Positions 62,910 to 64,000 of a DNA stretch of 64,000 nucleotides are shown here, in pieces. Both the position numbers and the translations under genes were made by a program. The stretch is from assembly GCA_022768465.1 (NCBI GenBank), contig JALELZ010000005.1, positions 62,001 through 126,000 on the forward strand, read 5' to 3'. The notes beneath the pieces were generated by a model. The model was not told the DNA's origin and made no database searches. It saw nothing but the letters and a program-made list of their open reading frames with translations. Position 1 is the stretch's first letter. Each line of letters begins with the position of its first letter. This DNA comes from Lachnospiraceae bacterium (lineage in GTDB: Bacteria; Bacillota; Clostridia; Lachnospirales; Lachnospiraceae).

Positions 62910-64000
62910 CAGCCGAAGTCATTACCAGAAGGATAAGAGTATACGGAATAGTTCAGGGCGTAGGCTTTAGACCCACAGTAGCCCGTCATGCCAATGTCTC
63001 CGGCATAAATGGCACTGTCATCAATAAGGGCTCATACGTTGAGATAATAGCTCAGGGCTCTGAAAAAGCATGTGACTTATTTCTGGAGCTGCTAAAAAAA
63101 GAGCCTCCAATAAGAGCTTATATTATTAAGATAAGTGTACAGGAGCTTGGAAAATTCAAATTTGAAGATAACGCTAATGAAGCCGCCGCTTCTGAAGAAA
63201 GCAACAACCTTCCGCTTTATAACAGCTTCACGATAGAAGAAAGTGAGCATACAGACGGAGATATTTACATCTCCCCTGATATCGCCATATGTGATGACTG
63301 CAAGCGTGAGCTTTACGACAAAAATAACCGCAGATATCTGCATCCTTTTATAAACTGCACTAACTGCGGGCCACGTATGACCATACTTGATGCACTTCCT
63401 TATGACAGAGAGCGTACTAGCATGAAGGTCTTTCCTATGTGCCCGGAATGCTCAAAGGAATACCATTCCCGCGGCAACAGGCGCTTTGATGCTCAGCCGG
63501 TCTGCTGCAATAACTGCGGCCCTGAGGTATATATCCTTAATAAGGAAAGCGGAAAGCCTGATGAGGCTCTTACAGGCAGTGCAGCTATAACGTATTCAAG
63601 ACGTATCATAAGTAACGGCGGTATCATTGCCGTAAAGGGCATAGGCGGCTTTCATCTTTGCTGTGATGCTTCTAATGAAAATGCCGTAAAACTGCTGAGA
63701 GAAAGAAAGCATCGGCCTTCAAAGCCCTTTGCTGTAATGATGCATGATATCAATACCGTTAAACGCGAATGTGTGGTTACCGACAATGAAGCTAAGGAGC
63801 TTGAAGGTCACAGAAAGCCTATAGTTCTCCTTGAAGGCAGAAAAGATGCACATTGCCGCATTGCTTCGTCGGTTGCTCCCGGCAATCCAAAGCTTGGAGT
63901 CATGCTTCCGTATGCACCTGTACAGCTGCTGCTTTTTGATTATAATGACGGTATAGCAATGCCTGACTGTCTCGTTATGACAAGTGCCAATGAATCCGGC
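62906..64000 (+). CDS. hypF: Carbamoyltransferase HypF, 5' part
   Basis: HypF uses carbamoyl phosphate to make the carbamoyl group that HypE turns into the cyanide ligands of [NiFe]-hydrogenase. The visible 365 residues have an acylphosphatase domain (RRIRVYGIVQGVGFRPTVARH, INGTVINKGS), two zinc-finger-like sets (ICDDCKRELYD...INCTNCGPRMTI and MCPECSKEYHS...VCCNNCGPEV) and the first part of the YrdC-like domain (GGIIAVKGIGGFHLCCDA). The carbamoyltransferase domain lies beyond the window. It starts inside the stop codon of the fusion gene (ATGA) with GGAGGAG upstream, so translation is coupled. Confidence 0.95.
   Translation, partial: MTAEVITRRIRVYGIVQGVGFRPTVARHANVSGINGTVINKGSYVEIIAQGSEKACDLFLELLKKEPPIRAYIIKISVQELGKFKFEDNANEAAASEESNNLPLYNSFTIEESEHTDGDIYISPDIAICDDCKRELYDKNNRRYLHPFINCTNCGPRMTILDALPYDRERTSMKVFPMCPECSKEYHSRGNRRFDAQPVCCNNCGPEVYILNKESGKPDEALTGSAAITYSRRIISNGGIIAVKGIGGFHLCCDASNENAVKLLRERKHRPSKPFAVMMHDINTVKRECVVTDNEAKELEGHRKPIVLLEGRKDAHCRIASSVAPGNPKLGVMLPYAPVQLLLFDYNDGIAMPDCLVMTSANESG

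Noticed and set aside
1-64000. tRNA, rRNA or insertion sequences
   Set aside because: I looked for T-loop motifs, conserved rRNA text and transposase patterns and found none; a tRNA-finding program was not available.

Overview
The window reads as a chromosome segment of a low-to-mid GC Clostridia bacterium, most likely a Lachnospiraceae member. I infer this from family content (type III glutamine synthetase, DUF1836, DUF975 and DegV proteins, a biotin-type pyruvate carboxylase), strong GGAGG ribosome binding sites with some TTG/GTG starts, and many short-loop Rho-independent terminators. The conserved block pth-mfd-HU-rqcP-divIC-tilS-hpt-ftsH (31.3-39.7 kb) lacks the sporulation genes that sit between these genes in Bacillus (spoVT, yabP, yabQ, spoIIE), which hints at a non-sporulating lineage. 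No tRNA, rRNA, CRISPR array or insertion sequence was seen.

Layout. 1-3 kb: glutamine synthetase III (cut by the window edge) behind a YtqA-type radical SAM protein and a Nudix hydrolase. 3.5-11 kb: pyruvate carboxylase with a structured leader, YqeY, a LytR-CpsA-Psr protein with an unusual charged cytoplasmic region, a second Nudix enzyme. 11.5-13.9 kb: DUF975 membrane protein, an Mn2+ (yybP-ykoY) riboswitch driving mntP, and a twin structured repeat filling the gap to a convergent thioesterase. 13.9-20.8 kb: oxidoreductases and a split UxaA-type sugar-acid dehydratase with a consensus sigma-54 promoter and a PrpR-type sigma-54 activator next to it. 20.9-26 kb: purC, dtd, an NSS transporter, DUF1836, DegV. 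26-31.2 kb: a TPP-riboswitch operon for pyrimidine salvage (thiD, tenA, an ABC transporter). 31-47 kb: the housekeeping block, a YhaN/YhaO-like pair in which the phosphoesterase has lost its metal-binding motifs, asnS, a coiled-coil membrane protein and a HIT protein. 47-52 kb: a metallo-beta-lactamase-like protein without its catalytic motif, a metal-binding HMA protein with a likely metalloregulated promoter, a cell-wall-binding repeat protein and a TetR regulator. 52-59 kb: a TRAP transporter, a HAD nucleotidase, and two unrecognised genes divergent from a GntR/FCD regulator.

The most interesting part is the right end (59.2-64 kb). A promoter and a terminator-ended leader RNA of no class I recognise precede a nitrogenase Fe-protein homologue, an 892-residue protein that fuses two nitrogenase component-1-like halves with an atypical cysteine set, and, overlapping it by an ATGA junction, hypF, the carbamoyltransferase that makes the cyanide ligands of [NiFe]-hydrogenases. 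This suggests an undescribed nitrogenase-like reductase tied to HypF chemistry; the operon continues past the window.
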